DNA of 64,000 nucleotides. Origin: Tetragonia tetragonoides (Eukaryota; Streptophyta; Magnoliopsida; Caryophyllales; Aizoaceae). The stretch covers positions 2,795,001 through 2,859,000 of the forward strand of contig CM076147.1 of the NCBI GenBank assembly GCA_038025085.1, given 5' to 3'. Shown piece after piece: positions 33,408-50,545 of this stretch. Each line of letters begins with the position of its first letter. The stretch's first letter is position 1. Position numbers and translations under genes: made by a program. A model generated the notes under the pieces. It made no database searches, was not told the DNA's origin, and was given only the letters and a program-made list of their open reading frames with translations.

Positions 33408-34261
33408 TTACACTCGAAAATAAATTATCGGGATATTTCTAATAGACCGATAGCTCGAATAAAAAATATATATTACGAAAAATATATTATTGCTCTTAAA
33501 ATAAATATAGTGGTTGAATTTGACAACTTCCACTATCCACTAAAATATTACCCATGCATGGTAGTTATTTCCTACAAAAACTACCCAATTAGACACTAAC
33601 CCATGAAGTGATGGTAGTTGACTACATTCCAGCCATGATTAAATAATGGGTGATTACTAGAGGACCAAGGACTCTCCTATTTTCCTATAAATAGGATCGA
33701 CGGAGCAAGGAAGAAAAAAGATTGAATCTCACCGCAAAGATGCGTTTCCTTAGTAAGGAGTAGAGTAATGTCGTCTCTAGTGTAGTAGTGTTTTAGGAGT
33801 AGATTAAACGTAATTTAGTGTATCATACTCCATTAAATCCTTCCGTTTGTACTTTGTTTACATCAATCGAATGAATGTCTTTTTTTCGGATTACTAGTAT
33901 TCAAATTTCCCTCGTACCCTCCTCGTTACAGTAAAGGTATCCACAATCCCAATTCAATGCCAAAAAACCTTGTCAAATAGCAATGTTATTAACGTGAAAG
34001 TCAACTTTGTACCATGCATCAAAAAGCACTACTAATTCCCCGAAAAGGTCAAACAGTTGGTCGATTTGTGCAAAAGTGTGGAATTCTATTAAGTGACTAG
34101 CAACCGACTATCACTGTTGATCTGCGTCCACTGTCAACCCGGAGTTGGGGGTGGAAGAGTAGGTTCGAATAGGGAACAACCTGCTCTATGATAGTTCTCG
34201 ACCTTATTTAGGACCTTTTTAAGGGCCGTTGGACTGCCCCTAAGTACCAAGCACAGCAACA
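33408..34261 (+). repeat. 3' LTR of 3.4-kb non-autonomous element
   Basis: 854 bp, preceded by the purine tract at about 33393-33406 and followed by the target duplication GACGT. Confidence 0.85.
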
Positions 34262-36020
34262 GACGTCAACCTCAACCTGATTATTGGTTTGAAAGAAAGA
34301 AGGAATGAGCTTATGACCAATGTTCATTCCCTTATTGACTTAAAAAACCGAGAAGAACAATAAAAGTCGTTAACAAGTATGTTATCGAATCCACTAAATA
34401 AGAACTCTAACAAATTCGAATATAGGGTTGTGAAAGTAGGACAAAAGAGGGGGACCCTTGGCTTTATTCAGAGCTACAATTGGCTACTAGATTTCACCCC
34501 GCAACTAAAAAAAGTTTGGGGATCATGGAAAAAAAAAAGAAGAAGAAGTTAGTTTCGCAATAAAATGGTAATACAGTAGCTATTTTGCTACCTGAAATTC
34601 AATTTTTTTATGTTTGGGTTTAAGAGTTTGCATGAGTAGCATTTGAATACATTCAAATAGAATTTTAAATTCTTTATTGGAAGATGATAAAATTAAAAAA
34701 ATAAATGTGATAAAATGTATTATTAATTTTTTTTTTTTGTCTGTATAACATTAACATACCCACAAAGAGAAAAAAGTTAATCTTTGTTGAATACACATGA
34801 TCTGCAAACGTTGACTTGATAATGTTAACACATTTTGGTATAATTGTTACTATCTTTGAATGTTTGCACTATTCAAAAAATTTAATTGTAGTCTTAATAA
34901 TAAGTAAGAGTAAACATAAGGAAAACATGTGCTTAAACTAGAGGTATTGGACCAAATGATTATTGCAACTTTTCTCAAATATTAGACCAAAGCGTTTAAA
35001 GATGAAAAAAAGATGCCAGTCACTGTAATTTTACTCAATTATTAGACAAAATGATCATTTGAATCCTAATACTCAAACATGTAAGTTGAAAAGGCTCCTC
35101 AAATGAGAATTTTCAAGATTAACTTTTGGGTCCAAAATGTTAATTCAAAATATTGCTTATCAAACACCAACTTAGCCTATTGACTCAGTCAAACTTGCCA
35201 AAGAAAAAAAAAGGACTCACTCTAATAGCTTAGGTGTAACTGATCCTAAATAAGCATATTTTTGCCTCAAAAAACTCTTTGCCAAACAGGGCCTTATTCT
35301 CCCTATATGAGGATTTAGATATGGTACATAGTATACTATTATATATAGTACCATAAAGCTGCTTTTAAGTTGAAAAATTATCATTGAGCTATATCGAGGT
35401 TTGGCCAAAATAACGAGGTTTGACCAAAATAACGAGGTATATCAAATTACAATTTAAATACAATAAGGTATGTTGCGATTTTCAGCGATATTCCGATCAC
35501 CGAATAGTGACGTGACTGTAGAATTAAAAGTTCTTAATTGCCTAACGTAATAATCACACATAAATGGTCTAGATACACCTTAATTAGTCACAAATAATAC
35601 ATCTGTTAAAGTTTTTTGAACTGAACATAATTTAACACCCCTTTTTAAAAAATATTAGGACCCAGCACTATAGGTTTCAGGTTTTTTCCACACAAACTTA
35701 TGATATTATAGTCATTTCACCACTCCATCATCGAAATTTTAGATTACCCATATGTTATTTTATTTACTTAAACCTCGGTATACCTATGCGTAATTTAGCG
35801 AAAATCAATCACTTCAATGATAATTTTCGTTATAAAAAAGGGATTAGGACATTCGAGAAGTAAGAAGTAGTCTTCTCAAACAAAGAAAAAGTAGAAAAAG
35901 TAGCCTCATAATAAGACCCATTGAGTCAAAGTAGCTGCTTATATCAGCACATACGTACGTCGTCGGCTTATATCAATAATGAGTTGCGTTGTGTTCTTGT
36001 TTGACCAATTGTCTCTATAT
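34262..36020. other. 5' flank of GST copy 1, shared with GST copy 2
   Basis: No gene. Stretches near 34680-34950 and 35930-36000 align with DNA upstream of GST copy 2 (53920-54870 and 55800-55880), for example 'gaggtattggaccaaatg' and 'acgtacg...cggcttatatca'. This shows the duplication covered upstream DNA and not only the gene. Confidence 0.6.
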
Positions 36021-36023
36021 TTA

Positions 36024-36592
36024 GGCTCCGTTTGGTTAGCGTGAAAACAGTTTTTTTGGAAAAAATATTTTCATTTCCATTATTTGGTTTACAATAAGAA
36101 GGAAAATGATTTTCAGGGGGAAAAACATTTTCACCTATATAGATGTAAATGTTTTCCCTTTAAAATAAAGGAAAAACGGTTTTCCGTTGGTGGGGCACTA
36201 TGTCTCCGGAGCACTAATAGTGGACTTGATCATCAGATTTGATTGTCAGGACATCAGGTCATAAAAACTAACTCGCACCCAACTTGATTGGGCCTCGGGC
36301 TGAACTTTCAGGCTACTTTCTCAATATTTTTTTTTCTTCAAATAAGTACAATTTTTTACTACGATATGCGTTTGAGGTTTTTTTTTTGAATCCACCTGAC
36401 TTTTCGAGATCGACGCAACTATGTTAGCAGGTTTTATTTTTTTTTTATAAAAAGTAGTTTTTCAGGAAAATTGTTTTCCGTTCTAACCAAACAACGGAAA
36501 ATGTGAACGGAAATACATTTTACACTGAAAATGATTTTCAGCTGAAAATACTTTTCAGTTGAAAACGATTTTCCGCCCAACCAAACAGAGCC
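36024..36592. mobile_element. Tourist-like MITE (PIF/Harbinger type)
   Basis: Terminal inverted repeats GGCTCCGTTTGGTT and AACCAAACAGAGCC (one mismatch) bound 569 bases. TTA on both sides (36021-36023, 36593-36595) is the three-base duplication typical of PIF/Harbinger. No transposase is inside. It sits in the upstream region of GST copy 1 and is absent at the matching place before copy 2. Confidence 0.8.
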
Positions 36593-36973
36593 TTAGTTTT
36601 TCTATGCCAATGGAGTGCCATACAATCTATACTGTATGAGGCCGCTTCAAAGTAAGATTACTTCTATATTTAACTATGACGTCGGTAATGATATTATTAT
36701 GTTTTTATGAGAGGTCTAATCTTTAGACCGTTTCGTATGAGATTTTGTGTAAAATCTAATCCTCTATCATCCTTGTATAAGAGATCTAACCTTAAAACCG
36801 CCTCATACAAAATTTTGTATAATATCTAGTCCTCTCTTCTCATCTAATCGGCTTGGGTTCACTCATGTAAACAAAGAAGGTCAGTCAATCCCTCCTCTTT
36901 TACCTGTCACTGTTCAAAAATCACAAATAAATCATACCATTATTTCGCATTCTTTTGGTTGATAGAAGCCTAG

Positions 36974-41450
<4,477 letters not shown>

Positions 41451-41889
41451 GAACGATTTTTGCCATTGCTATCAGAGTAAATATTGTATTATGTCAAGTA
41501 GATTGATTGTAAAATAAATGTTCATAACATAGTAATAATAATCGATGTGTGGCGGAGAAACTAACATCCTAGCTCATTTGGTCATTCCCTTAAGGCACCC
41601 GAATACCGTCCATTAGTTATTGTTTCTTAAATTTATATGGGGTCTTAAAGTGTTTTTTTTTTTTTTTTTATTTTTTATATTTGAATGAGAATCTTAAGGT
41701 TATTGTATAAGGTTAGTATCTCATGTTTTATTTTCACTGAAATATTTGTCTTTGGCATCAAGATTTAACTCTAAGAGATCAATAACAATTTAGGAGGTGG
41801 TATAAAGATACACCTTGAAAACAAAAAACATTTGGCTTTATAAACTTAAGGGTGGCAATTAAATTTTAGGAGTAACGATAAATAATTTA
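41451..41889. other. 3' flank of GST copy 1
   Basis: 3' untranslated and downstream DNA. The first 80 bases (with TATTGTATTATGTCAAGTAG) align with the 3' flank of copy 2 (57640-57680), then similarity stops. Confidence 0.5.
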
Positions 41890-42059
41890 GGGCTCGTTCT
41901 TTTCAACAGATAACTGGTAACTGGGAAAAACTGTGCAAAATTGGTGAAAACTGGAAAGTTTAATTGGTAACTGGGAGAAACTTGTGAAAACTGGGAGAAA
42001 CTGGGAAAAACTAGGTCAAACTGGGAGAAACTGAAAATTTTGTATATTTGATTATTTTC

Positions 42060-42117
<58 letters not shown>

Positions 42118-42321
42118 TGATGATAATATTAATAATATTAATAGTATTAATAACATTAAAAATAAAAATAAAAATATTAATAATAAAATTAATTATTACA
42201 TTAACAATACTAATAAGAATAACAATAAAATATTAATAATAATAAAATAATTATAATTATAATAATACTAATAATAATACTAATAATAATAAAATAATTT
42301 ATTAATAATTTATTACTATTA

Positions 42322-42375
<54 letters not shown>

Positions 42376-42627
42376 GACAAGGACTTTTATTCATGTTTAA
42401 ATAAAAAGTCAGTGTATATATTTATTTTTATATTTTGATTAAATATATTATATATTTAATTATTATGTTTAATATGTCAAAATATCAAATTGGACAAAAC
42501 TGGGTTAAATTGGAAAAAACTGGAGGAAACTGGGTAAAATTGGGGGAAAATATATTTTGTAATTGGTAACTAGTGAAAATTGGGCAAAACTGGACAAAAC
42601 TGAAAACCAATTGAAAAGAACATGCCC
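41890..42627. mobile_element. MITE with (AAT)n/(TTA)n foldback core
   Basis: Ends GGGCTCGTTCTTTTCAA and TTGAAAAGAACATGCCC are inverted repeats (two mismatches in 17). TTA flanks both sides (41887-41889, 42628-42630), fitting PIF/Harbinger. The arms contain reiterated AACTGGGAAAAACT-type motifs. The centre has (AAT)n at 42061-42113 and the complementary (TTA)n at 42314-42374, so a single strand would fold into a long hairpin. Confidence 0.75.
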
Positions 42628-42769
42628 TTAAGGTAGATGAGAAGTTTAGGGTGACAATCAACCCTTCGGCCTCTGCTTAGTATGAGATGAGTACATAAGA
42701 ACTTATGTTTGATCCTTACAAGGACAAAAAAAATTTGAAAATGGTATAAAAATTAAACACAAAAACTTG

Positions 42770-42910
42770 TTTAAAACAATTTTACTGTAATTTTTGGTAG
42801 GACGAGGGTCAAGTTTTAGTCTAATAAGGGTCAAGTCTCATAATAAGTGAGTGACCCCTACATTTCTAAATAATGACCCCATTATCCTATGAGTTGGTCA
42901 CACACAAAAC
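42770..42910. repeat. Dispersed repeat, relative of 5370-5535
   Basis: Shares the 'gtgacccctacattt' block and its surroundings with 5370-5535 (same orientation) and 55315-55480 (inverted). Confidence 0.5.
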
Positions 42911-43024
42911 TTGCTCAAAATTAAAATGATAACTTTAAATAGGAAAAAAGTGAGTATATTTAGCATGATCTTTATTTTTATTCTTTTCTTCTTCTTAAGC
43001 CGTAACATGATCTTGATAACTAGT

Positions 43025-43378
43025 AGTCCCCCCATTGCTATTTAAACTTCTTACTTACTTTTTCACGTTCTCTAGTGGTAGCTTAACCATTATCTAAAAA
43101 AATATACAAGTAAAATTTTAAAAAATTTGATATTTTGAAAATACATTTCAAAAAGAATCTAATATATATACTTTGAAATCAGAACTTATAGAGATTTTTT
43201 TTACATTTAATGAAAGTCAAAGTTTGACCTCAAAAAAATAAATGAAAAGTTTAAACTGAGGGAATATAATAATTCTGATAGGTGAAATTCATAGAGATTT
43301 TTTGTATATTTAATGAAAGTCAAAGTTTGACCTCAAAAACATAAATGGGAAGTTTAAAGGAGAACAGAGGAAATATAA
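43025..43378. mobile_element. Stowaway-like MITE with internal duplication
   Basis: The ends are weakly inverted (around TTTAAACTTC and GAAGTTTAAA). The body resembles the Stowaway at 55545-55798. Segments 43185-43275 and 43290-43378 are a tandem duplication of about 107 bases (GTCAAAGTTTGACCTCAAAA in each). Confidence 0.55.
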
Positions 43379-45026
43379 TAATATTGATAGGTGAAATTCA
43401 TACACAAATTCTAGAAACCCTCATCTCAAAAAAAAAATAAAAATAAACACCCTTCCCGTTAAAAGAAAATCTGGGAAAATTTTGCCAAAACCTCCTTAAA
43501 TTACACCAAGTTGCCAAAAACCACCTTCAAAGATGAATTTGGTTCAAAACCCCTAATAAAATAAAAGATCAGTTGTGACCCCCCTAATCCCATTTTCTAG
43601 CCAAATTAAGACAAAGCTAACTAATATACCCTCATTTGTGTTGAACTTTTTCTTTTGGGCGCAATCATATGTGTTGAACTTAAGTCATTTACTGATCTTT
43701 CAAACTCCTTCCCCTAATTACCTAGAAAGCACCGACACTATTCCCAAAGAGTCATTTGAGAGTGTTAGACACGTATTCGATCAACACCGACACTCCCGGA
43801 CACTCACCAACACTCCTCCCCAATAGCCGTTTGTATTTATCTTGGGTTTTTAGGTCTCTTTTAATTTGATTTACTACTAAATGATTATAAATTATGGTTT
43901 TGAGGTATTAATGTACTATAAATTTTTATTAATTCCTAATTTAGCGGCTGAATAATAATAATAATTTAAATATAATAATTGACATGTCGTGTATTCTATA
44001 TTTTTAGAATGTCGTATCATCATGTCCGCGCGTATCGGTGTTTGTATCCGTATTGGTGTCTATGCTTCCTATCTAGCTAATTACTCCCTCACTAACCTTG
44101 CTTTGAATTTCCTAAACTAATCATAAGTACTAAGTTATTCAATTTGAATTCCACCCCATTCCCTTTCATTTTTTTTCCAGCTCTTTCGGTCTACAATTTA
44201 CCTATGTTGTTCTCTCCATCAAACTCAACTAGGAAGAATCATCCTCCTCAACCTGACTGGCAAACTTTTTTTTTCCCATTTGTCTCAATTTACGTAAAAT
44301 TTTCTTTGTTTTTAATGCAAAATTAGGGATATAGTGTTGACTTTGAGCTTTTCAAAAATAACCACAATTGATTAAATTTTCCCCATATTCTTCAATGTTT
44401 GGTTATTTACGTGTGTATAGTGTGACAAAGACGGAGTCTTTGAATATTTGGTCACTTAAATTGACAAATTTGTTGGTTTATTTTGAAAGGGGCAAAATGT
44501 CAAGTTCAAGTTCAACCTCAACCCATATATCTACATGTAAATGTAAGAAGTCCAAACATGTCTCACCGGTGAAGTCATAGACTAACAATTGGGGTACAGA
44601 GCAGAGAGAGAAAAAGAGAAGTGTAAAGAGTGACAAAATTTAGAGGGGAAACAAAAAGAAAATAAAGAAGAAAGAAAATTAGGGTAGTTTTTTTTTCGGA
44701 ATTACTTAACGTAAATTCTATTTTACTTATCACAATACTTTCTAAAATACCCTTTTTATTTGCAAATCAACTTCTTTGGTGTTAGACCTTTTTCTCTCAA
44801 ATCTCCCTATTATCAGTGTGAGAAACCTAAATTAAAACATTAATGATGAAACAATATTTTTGACCACATCAGAATCAGAAATTAAATTAGAATCAGAATT
44901 AGTTTTTTAATTATCAGTTAGGGCTTATGGTGGAGGCTTGAGCGACTGCTGCGTGGGGTGGTGGCGGCTGGCTGGTTGTTGGGCTCAGTGGCTGTGGGCG
45001 TTGAGCAGAGGGTTGGCTGGTGGTTG

Positions 45027-45027
<1 letters not shown>
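43379..45027. other. Intergenic DNA before the GA array
   Basis: AT-rich. The short frames present have no recognisable protein and no splice support. No transposon ends were identified. Confidence 0.4.

Positions 45028-45116
<89 letters not shown>
45028..45116. repeat. (GA)n microsatellite, about 89 bases
   Basis: An uninterrupted GA run in a G-rich setting. Arg-Glu frames across it are artefacts of the repeat. GA arrays near genes can bind BPC/GAGA-type factors in plants, but it lies 0.84 kb from the next start codon and no role is claimed. Confidence 0.9.
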
Positions 45117-45119
<3 letters not shown>

Positions 45120-45953
45120 CGCGATGTCTCTGGCGGCAGGAAGGGCGGGCAGGAGGCGGGCGCTGGTGGCAGGGAGGGTGGGCGCGCGCCGGTGGCAGGA
45201 AGGGCGTGAGGGTGCGGTGGGAGGGGGGTGATGGCGGGGGAGGGGCGTTTGACGGTGGTCTTTGTGTTTTGGATTTTGAGTTTTTTTTTTTTGAACTTTT
45301 TTTTATCAGAAAAAAGTAAACCTAGGTACCTAGCTATCTATGCCAGTTGATTAAATTTTAAAAAGTTAACAAATCAATTTAACTAATCAACAGTATAATA
45401 ATTATTTTGCTAATCGAACAATATAAAACTTAGTCCGGGTAATTGATAGAGAGAAAAGGTGGAAGAGAAGGAAATGGGGGTGAAAACTTGTTAAGGGGTA
45501 TTGTGGGAAAAAAGATTTACGTTGACTAATTTGTGATTCACATTAAGCAACCCTTTTTTTTAGGTGTAAAATTAGGATAGTTTGGATCAAGTCAATGTAA
45601 GATAATGAAGTTGATGGGAGTAATTAGGGGAGGAGGTGGGGCAAAAATTAGTAAGTAGGCGTGGGTCACGTTTAACACATGTGAGAGAATAGCGGTCAAG
45701 TTTACTCCTATGTAAAATTTGGCCAGAAAAAGAATTAAGGGGTCACGACTCCCGAGTCACAACTAACTTTTTAAATTTATTGGGGATTTTGTTTTTGTTT
45801 TTTATTATTATTAGAAAACCTGATCTTGGATTCTTGAGAGTGGTCTTCCCCGCAAGCAAATCCTCACGCTTGAGACCTTCAACCAAAACCCCACAAATAC
45901 AGTAAAAAAAAAAAAGGGAAAAAAACCCAGAAAATTTACTGAAAGCTCCAGCC
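45117..45953. other. 5' flank of F-box gene
   Basis: A G-rich stretch, then AT-rich DNA leading to the F-box start. No clear TATA box and no repeat ends seen. Confidence 0.4.
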
Positions 45954-47202
45954 ATGTCTGAACTTGAACCCAACAACCTCACCATTTCGGATATTCTCCC
46001 GGACTCAATTATCACCGAAATCTTAACCCTTTTACCCGCAAAAAGCATTTGCCGTTCCAAATGCGTTTCAAAACATTGGCTTTCCCTCATTTCCAACCCC
46101 AACTTCCTCAACTCTTACATTTCATCTCTTTCTCTCTCCACCACCACCTCTTCATGGAGCATCGTCGACAGAATCATCCGGGCCGACCCATCAGGCCAAA
46201 AAGAACCCATCTTCAATCTCTCTCTTACATCACCACCAAATGTGAGTACTTTCACTCTCTCACCTCATTTAATTGAAGACTTACCCATTGAAGAGTTCAA
46301 GTTTCCAGGATTTGTTATTTCTACCCACAATGGCGTTTTCCTTTTCGCCGTTAGGCGCAAACGGGACCAGTATAAGGAACATAAGAAGGACCCAAGTTGG
46401 TTCTCTCACCAAACAAGTGAAGATCAGTTGGTTGTTTGTAACCCAATTACTCGACAATGGTTCGTGCTCGAAAAGTCACCCCAACCATTGAACCACCGTG
46501 GAGCAATTGGGTTTATTACCCGGGTTGGTACTGGTTCTATTGAGAATTTTGTGGTGGCGGAGTATCAGCCGATAATCGGGTCGGAAGTAGCTATATTGCT
46601 AACCTATTCGTCGGAGACTGGGGTTTGGGAGAGAAAGACAGGGAGTTATATGCTTGGTATGCATTTTTTGGAGGTCCGAAGGCGGGTTCGAGTTTGATGG
46701 GCTTTTGTTTTTTATGGATTTGAGTTGTGGGTTGGTTGTTTGGGATGTTGATCCTTTTAGTACTAGTAAGAAAGAGAGAGCTGAATGTCGGTTTATAGCG
46801 CTTCCAGATGGGCACAGGATGCCATTTAACACCAAGGGTTTAGAGAAAAGGAGGTGTATTGGTGTAGGGGGAGGGTATATTCAGTTCCTACAGACTTGTG
46901 ATGGTGGGACATTTAATTTGTGGAGGATGATGAATTATAAAAAAGGAGGGGAATTATGGAAATCGGTGTATAAAGTATCATTATGTGATATTAAGTGTGG
47001 TGTGAGTTATTCTGGTAGCAGGGAGCCAGGGGTGTCTCCAGCTCCTAGTTTCTTCCACCCTTTTGAAGCGGATATCGTGTTCTTCAAAGCTCGAGATGAG
47101 CTTTTTAGTCTGAATGTTGGGACTAAAGAAATTATGGCATGTGGAGTTTTTTCGAGTTTGGTAGGGAGAATGTGTCTTGTTCCATTTGTGATGCCTACAT
47201 GA
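45954..47202 (+). pseudogene. F-box protein gene with one frameshift
   Basis: A single-exon gene of the plant F-box type. From ATG 45954 the F-box occupies about residues 12-52 (ILPDSIITEILTLLPAKSIC, then KCVSKHW and LISNPNF). A propeller-like associated domain follows with VVCNPITRQW, YSSETGVWE and, in a second frame, FEFDGLLFFMDLSCGLVVWD and a conserved-looking tail to TGA/TAG-bounded 47202. The switch lies at a run of six Ts (46664-46669): one T fewer would keep the frame. F-box proteins recruit targets to SCF ubiquitin ligases through SKP1. The rest is clean, so this may be a very young pseudogene, a sequencing error or a natural null allele. Confidence 0.8.
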
Positions 47203-49604
47203 CCTACTTCATTGCCTCCATCGTGGAGTAAGTTGCTAAACTTTTAGTGTTATTGTCTCATATTCTTATTGTGCTTATGATTGTTCTGACTTTATACCTA
47301 GGATAGTTTTGTGGTTATTAGTTCATTGCCACTTGGTTATTAGTAAGTTGCTAAACTATTAATGTTATTGTGTGATAATGTTCTTATTGTGCTTATGAAT
47401 GTTCGGACTTCAATTAAGTTAGCATACTTATGAGGAATGAGTTTTATTATTGATTCGTGAAGTCAAATTGGTTTTTGAAACAATTTCAGTATATACTAGC
47501 ATGTAGACTTGCTTTGCTGAACACCTTGCAGTATTGTTGTTGATTGTTCTTTGCCAAGCTTAGTGCTATTTTTTGTGATTGTTATAAGCTAAAGAATTTT
47601 CTCTTTTGTATGATGAGAGCGTCCTCTGCAGGGGAAGCTTATGTTACTATGTTTACATCGTGGTGCGTATGATAATGGAATTGTGTTTGTTATATCTAAT
47701 TGTTGTCAGTTGCTTGCATTTTGATTTGTTGACTAGAAAGTGACAGTACGATACACAGTCCTCAGTCCTTATTTTTTGAGAGTTGCGCATGCTTATTGTG
47801 TTGAATTCTTTTAGAGAAGTAGTACTAGTTTCTACTGTAGTAGCGTATCTAATCTCATTTGAGTGTAGAGTGTTGTGTTAGACATTTGGTTCTCTTTACT
47901 CCAAAATGATGGGGGAGGAATGGGGGATGCTGGAATTTTCCTTCCAGATATGTTGTCACTGTGGATCATGAACACTTTCTTCTTCCCTTCTCAAAATGTT
48001 TGATAGCTTATTTTACCCAAGATGGGCGATTCTTTCATTCCTTGAAAACTCATGTGCTGCTATCCTCATGAGGTGTTGGGTCGGTAAGAGGTAGAAAAAG
48101 GTATTGTCTCCAATTTTGACCATTTGTACCATAATTGAAAGTTGATCTTCTGAGAGGACCATTCGCAATCTCTATACATGTTCCCTGCCACGAGGTCTGG
48201 CACGGACCATGTCTCTCCAAGCATTGGAAGCATCCTTTAGGGTCTCAAACACGTCCCAGTCACATCTTTCCTTGCGATACTTGTTCCTAGTCACCAGCCA
48301 CAACAGAACGATATTAGGTTCTATAATTTATCTCCACTCTAGCTTGCCAGGAACACAGTATAACATGATAGGAAGGTTGACTGTTACAAAATAGAAAGCA
48401 GCTATTTACTTTGGGTTAGAGGCCATACTTACAAAAGATGACTGCTGTAATTTTCTTTTGTTTGAATTGAAAAAATAGCTCTATTCATTAGGCAATTAAT
48501 TACTAAGTTATCATCAACCGAAGAATCGACGCCCCATAAAGCTTGGTACGTATCCCCTTAGCAGTATTACAACTGATACTCTATTAGACAAGTACATGTG
48601 TGCAATGCTGTACAAAACCATTCAAAGCCATATGTTAAGTGTTTTGTCTCCCTATTCCAGTATTCCTTTTCTGGGAAGTATCTGCGTCCACATTTTGCTG
48701 TATTTTCTGGTGAATTTTGTAAGAGCATTGGTAATATTGTCGTGTGTCAATCTCAGTAAAATATGTCCACCGCTTCCAAGATTTCTCTTCAGAATTCACT
48801 GAACTGCATTGAAGGATTCAAGTTTCTATGAACTATAAGTTGCATCCATTCTGCCTGTTTAACGTGATTAGTCCATGTTATATACCTAAGAGCTCAGCAA
48901 AACTTGAGTCTGTCACACCCAGATTAATGGCCACGAGAACCTCTATATTATAGTCAGTAGCTCCAATTATTTCTCTGCATCCTTACCATGAACTGAGCCA
49001 TCTGTGTTTACTCTAAAGTCTAAACCATGGTGGAGGAGGTGGATCGTGGATGCCAAGATTATCTGATCTATCTATTTTCGCAACAGCACCAGAATACGGA
49101 ACTATATGGTTGATGGAGAGAGAGGGTCCTAAGTGCCACTGTTTAAGGTTGTGAATTTGGGGCATACTCATACTCTTAGGCCCACTAAAATACCCTGATT
49201 TCTAATGAGTCCAATATGTCTTCTAGGCTTCTAGCAGAAGCTCTCTTTGTTGAAAACAGATTTGGTTCCTAGCTAACCAAAAGGGTGATACCGTTGCGTA
49301 AAACACCAAAAGGACTTGCTGAATAGCCCTTACAGAGGTGTTGCCTTTCAGATAACAAATGGTTCCAAGCTTTGGGGATGCAAAAGAAGCTTGCAGTAAT
49401 TACCATAACATATGCTTAATAGAGGACATGTCTCATTAACTACATGGTCGTTCTCATATTAGTTTGTATGGTCTTATGGACACCCCTTTAAACTAATACT
49501 TATATTAGATTTCAAATGACTAATGTTTTCATGGACACCGCCTATTTGCTGTCAAATCTGAAGAGAAGAATTTTCCTTCTCTTTACTTTTTAGTAGTTGA
49601 CGTA
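47203..49604. other. No recognised gene (possible intron space of TPR locus)
   Basis: 2.4 kb without a credible frame. It could hold introns or lost exons of the TPR gene whose exon lies at 50546, but no upstream exon was found. Confidence 0.4.
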
Positions 49605-49770
49605 ACCCTGACTGGTGGGCTTAGCTGGTAAGGCCGTTGGGATCAATTCCAGAGGTCCCTAGTTCAAGGCCCCTTAGGGCCACTTGAGGTATTCTTCGCC
49701 ATTTATTTTCCGAGCCTGTGAAATTAGTCAGGCAGAGCCCGAAAAAGAAAACTTTGTGTAGTTGGTGCAT
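49605..49770 (+). mobile_element. SINE-like element upstream of LINE fragment
   Basis: The start TGGGCTTAGCTGGTAAGG resembles a polymerase III A box, with a degenerate B box (TAGTTCAAGGCCCC) about 35 bases later. The 3' part ends in A-rich sequence near 49740-49753. Ends not resolved. Confidence 0.5.
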
Positions 49771-49786
49771 TATTCTTTGCAACTGT

Positions 49787-50530
49787 TAATTAATGTTATG
49801 GTGTTCCTGCAAGCAAGGCCCGGGGGACTTGGGTGGAGGAATCGAGGAAGGGAAAAAATACGTGGAAGTGTGCTATTTTCACAGTGCTATGGTGTATTTG
49901 GTTAGAAAAGGACGCTAGAGTTTTCTCTGGTATTTTCAATGTCGGTTGATATGGTTGGGGTCTTTGGGATTGGGTGGTTTATTTAGCCTCGTTGTAGTCT
50001 AAAGCTGCTGGATGTTTTTGAAGTTCTCTTGTTACACAAGTTATGCTTCATTGGGCTGAGTTGTAAGCATGCTCCCTTTGAGGTCTCCTTGTCCTCTTAG
50101 TTGTAATTCTTCTTATTCAGATTGATAATCCCTATGTTATCTAACAAAACATTTTGTTGTTGATGTATTTTGCAAATGTTAGATAATGTAATGGTGTTCT
50201 TGAAAGTGAGGCGCGGGGGACTTGGGTGGAGGAAGTAGAAAAAGACGTGGAAGTGTGCTATTTTCGTAGTGCTTTGGTGATTTGGTTAGAAGGGGATGCT
50301 AGAGTTTTTTCTGGTATTTCACTGTCGATTGATATGGTTTTGGATAGGGGGTTCTATTTAGCGACTTTGTGGTAGGCTGCTGGATGTTTCTAAGCTCTCT
50401 TGTTGCACAGGTTCTGCATTACGCTTCAAGTGCTGAGTTGTAAACATGCTTTTTTTGAGGACTCCATGTCCTCTTATGTTGTAATTCCTCTCATTGATAT
50501 TAATAATACTTTTTCTTTGTCTTAAAAATA
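49787..50530 (+). mobile_element. Truncated LINE 3' end, internally duplicated
   Basis: Two halves (49795-50125 and 50185-50520) resemble each other, and each encodes the tail of a plant LINE zf-RVT protein with stops (CIWLEKDARVFSG in one, VIWLEGDARVFSG in the other). Flanks ATTCTTTGCAACTGT (49772-49786) and ATCCTTTGCAACTGT (50531-50545) are a target duplication with one change. The second unit ends in an A/T-rich tail. The duplication of the fragment within one set of flanks suggests a tandem event after or during insertion. Confidence 0.65.
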
Positions 50531-50545
50531 ATCCTTTGCAACTGT

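Larger units (their letters stand above)
30845..34261 (+). mobile_element. Non-autonomous LTR retrotransposon with acidic-repeat gene
   Basis: LTRs at 30845-31713 and 33408-34261 both open TGTTACACTCG and close with AACA. The element is 3.4 kb. Bases before it (GACAT, 30840-30844) and after it (GACGT, 34262-34266) form a five-base target duplication with one change. A primer-binding-like site (TTTGGCGACCACAGTGGGAG) follows the first LTR, and a purine tract (TAGGGGGGTAG) precedes the second. The 1.7-kb inside lacks protease, reverse transcriptase and integrase. It holds two small frames instead. Confidence 0.85.

Noticed and set aside
42048..42236. Isoleucine-rich 62-codon frame
   Set aside because: An artefact of the (AAT)n array inside a MITE.
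44938..45319. Three overlapping Arg-Glu frames
   Set aside because: Direct translation of the (GA)n microsatellite.
47203..49604. Search for 5' exons of the TPR gene
   Set aside because: No stretch with co-chaperone-like or TPR sequence was found, so the exon was called an orphan.
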